DNA from: Diprion similis
Taxonomy: Eukaryota > Arthropoda > Insecta > Hymenoptera > Diprionidae
NCBI RefSeq assembly: GCF_021155765.1
Contig: NC_060114.1
Coordinates: 5,146,001 to 5,210,000 of the forward strand
Length of the DNA stretch: 64,000 nucleotides
Reading direction: 5' to 3'
Numbering within the stretch: the first letter of the stretch is position 1; every line of letters begins with the position of its first letter. This document shows, one piece after another, positions 63,736 through 64,000 of this stretch. The translations under genes and the position numbers were made by a program. The notes under the pieces were generated by a model. It did not search any database and was not told the origin of the DNA. It saw nothing but the letters and a program-made list of their open reading frames with translations.

Positions 63736-64000
63736 TGTTTCGTGCTTTGCAGTGTGAATTTAAAGCTTTCAAATGCATTTCGTTTCACTCTGTTCCGTCC
63801 ATTACTCTTGTTGTCATGATAAAACACGAAATAAAACAGTCATTTTCTACTGTTCCTAAGCAGGAAAACCACATTAAAGTCCAATATAGCTGTAGCAAAA
63901 TTCTTATCTACAACGTTCGAACGAAAAATGATGAGCAGTTAGTGGAATGACAGCAAACCGGATTTTTACATACAACGTGTGTCAAACTATGAGTTCCAAG

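Overview
The window looks like nuclear DNA of an insect, most likely a hymenopteran. It is AT-rich. Its genes have many short GT-AG introns and need splicing to read, and the encoded proteins are insect-type: SLC22 organic cation transporters, sigma-class glutathione S-transferases, a CYP4-clan P450 and a THAP/P-element-like transposase. The species cannot be fixed from the sequence alone. No prokaryotic gene arrangement, CRISPR array or rRNA was seen.

Layout. Positions 1 to about 14,445 are a satellite array of about 42 head-to-tail 342-bp monomers with higher-order structure. It runs off the left edge and ends at the right in one decayed monomer. From 15.1 to 35.3 kb lie two tandem minus-strand SLC22 genes with the same nine-exon architecture. 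Their coding exons assemble to 584 and 587 residues without a break, and each has a matching core promoter about 3 kb upstream of its ATG. Their introns and flanks hold several palindromic elements and minisatellites. From 38.8 to 44.9 kb is a divergent pair of three-exon sigma GST genes of 203 residues each. From 47.06 to 50.75 kb is a seven-exon, apparently intact 875-residue THAP-domain P-element-like transposase on the minus strand. From 56.6 to 60.1 kb is a complete twelve-exon CYP4-clan P450 of 525 residues on the plus strand. The rest is intergenic DNA with foldback elements, including two palindromes of about 1.2-1.3 kb at 25.8-27.1 and 62.3-63.6 kb.

Function. A P450 (oxidation), GSTs (glutathione conjugation or prostaglandin isomerisation) and organic-ion transporters (export or uptake) could all serve xenobiotic handling. 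That they act together is inference from proximity only. The most unusual parts are the satellite with its kilobase block duplications, the intact P-like transposase beside a palindromic MITE that also sits in introns of both SLC22 paralogues, and the two giant palindromes. All exon boundaries were derived by hand from splice motifs, reading phase and comparison between paralogues; no transcript evidence was available.
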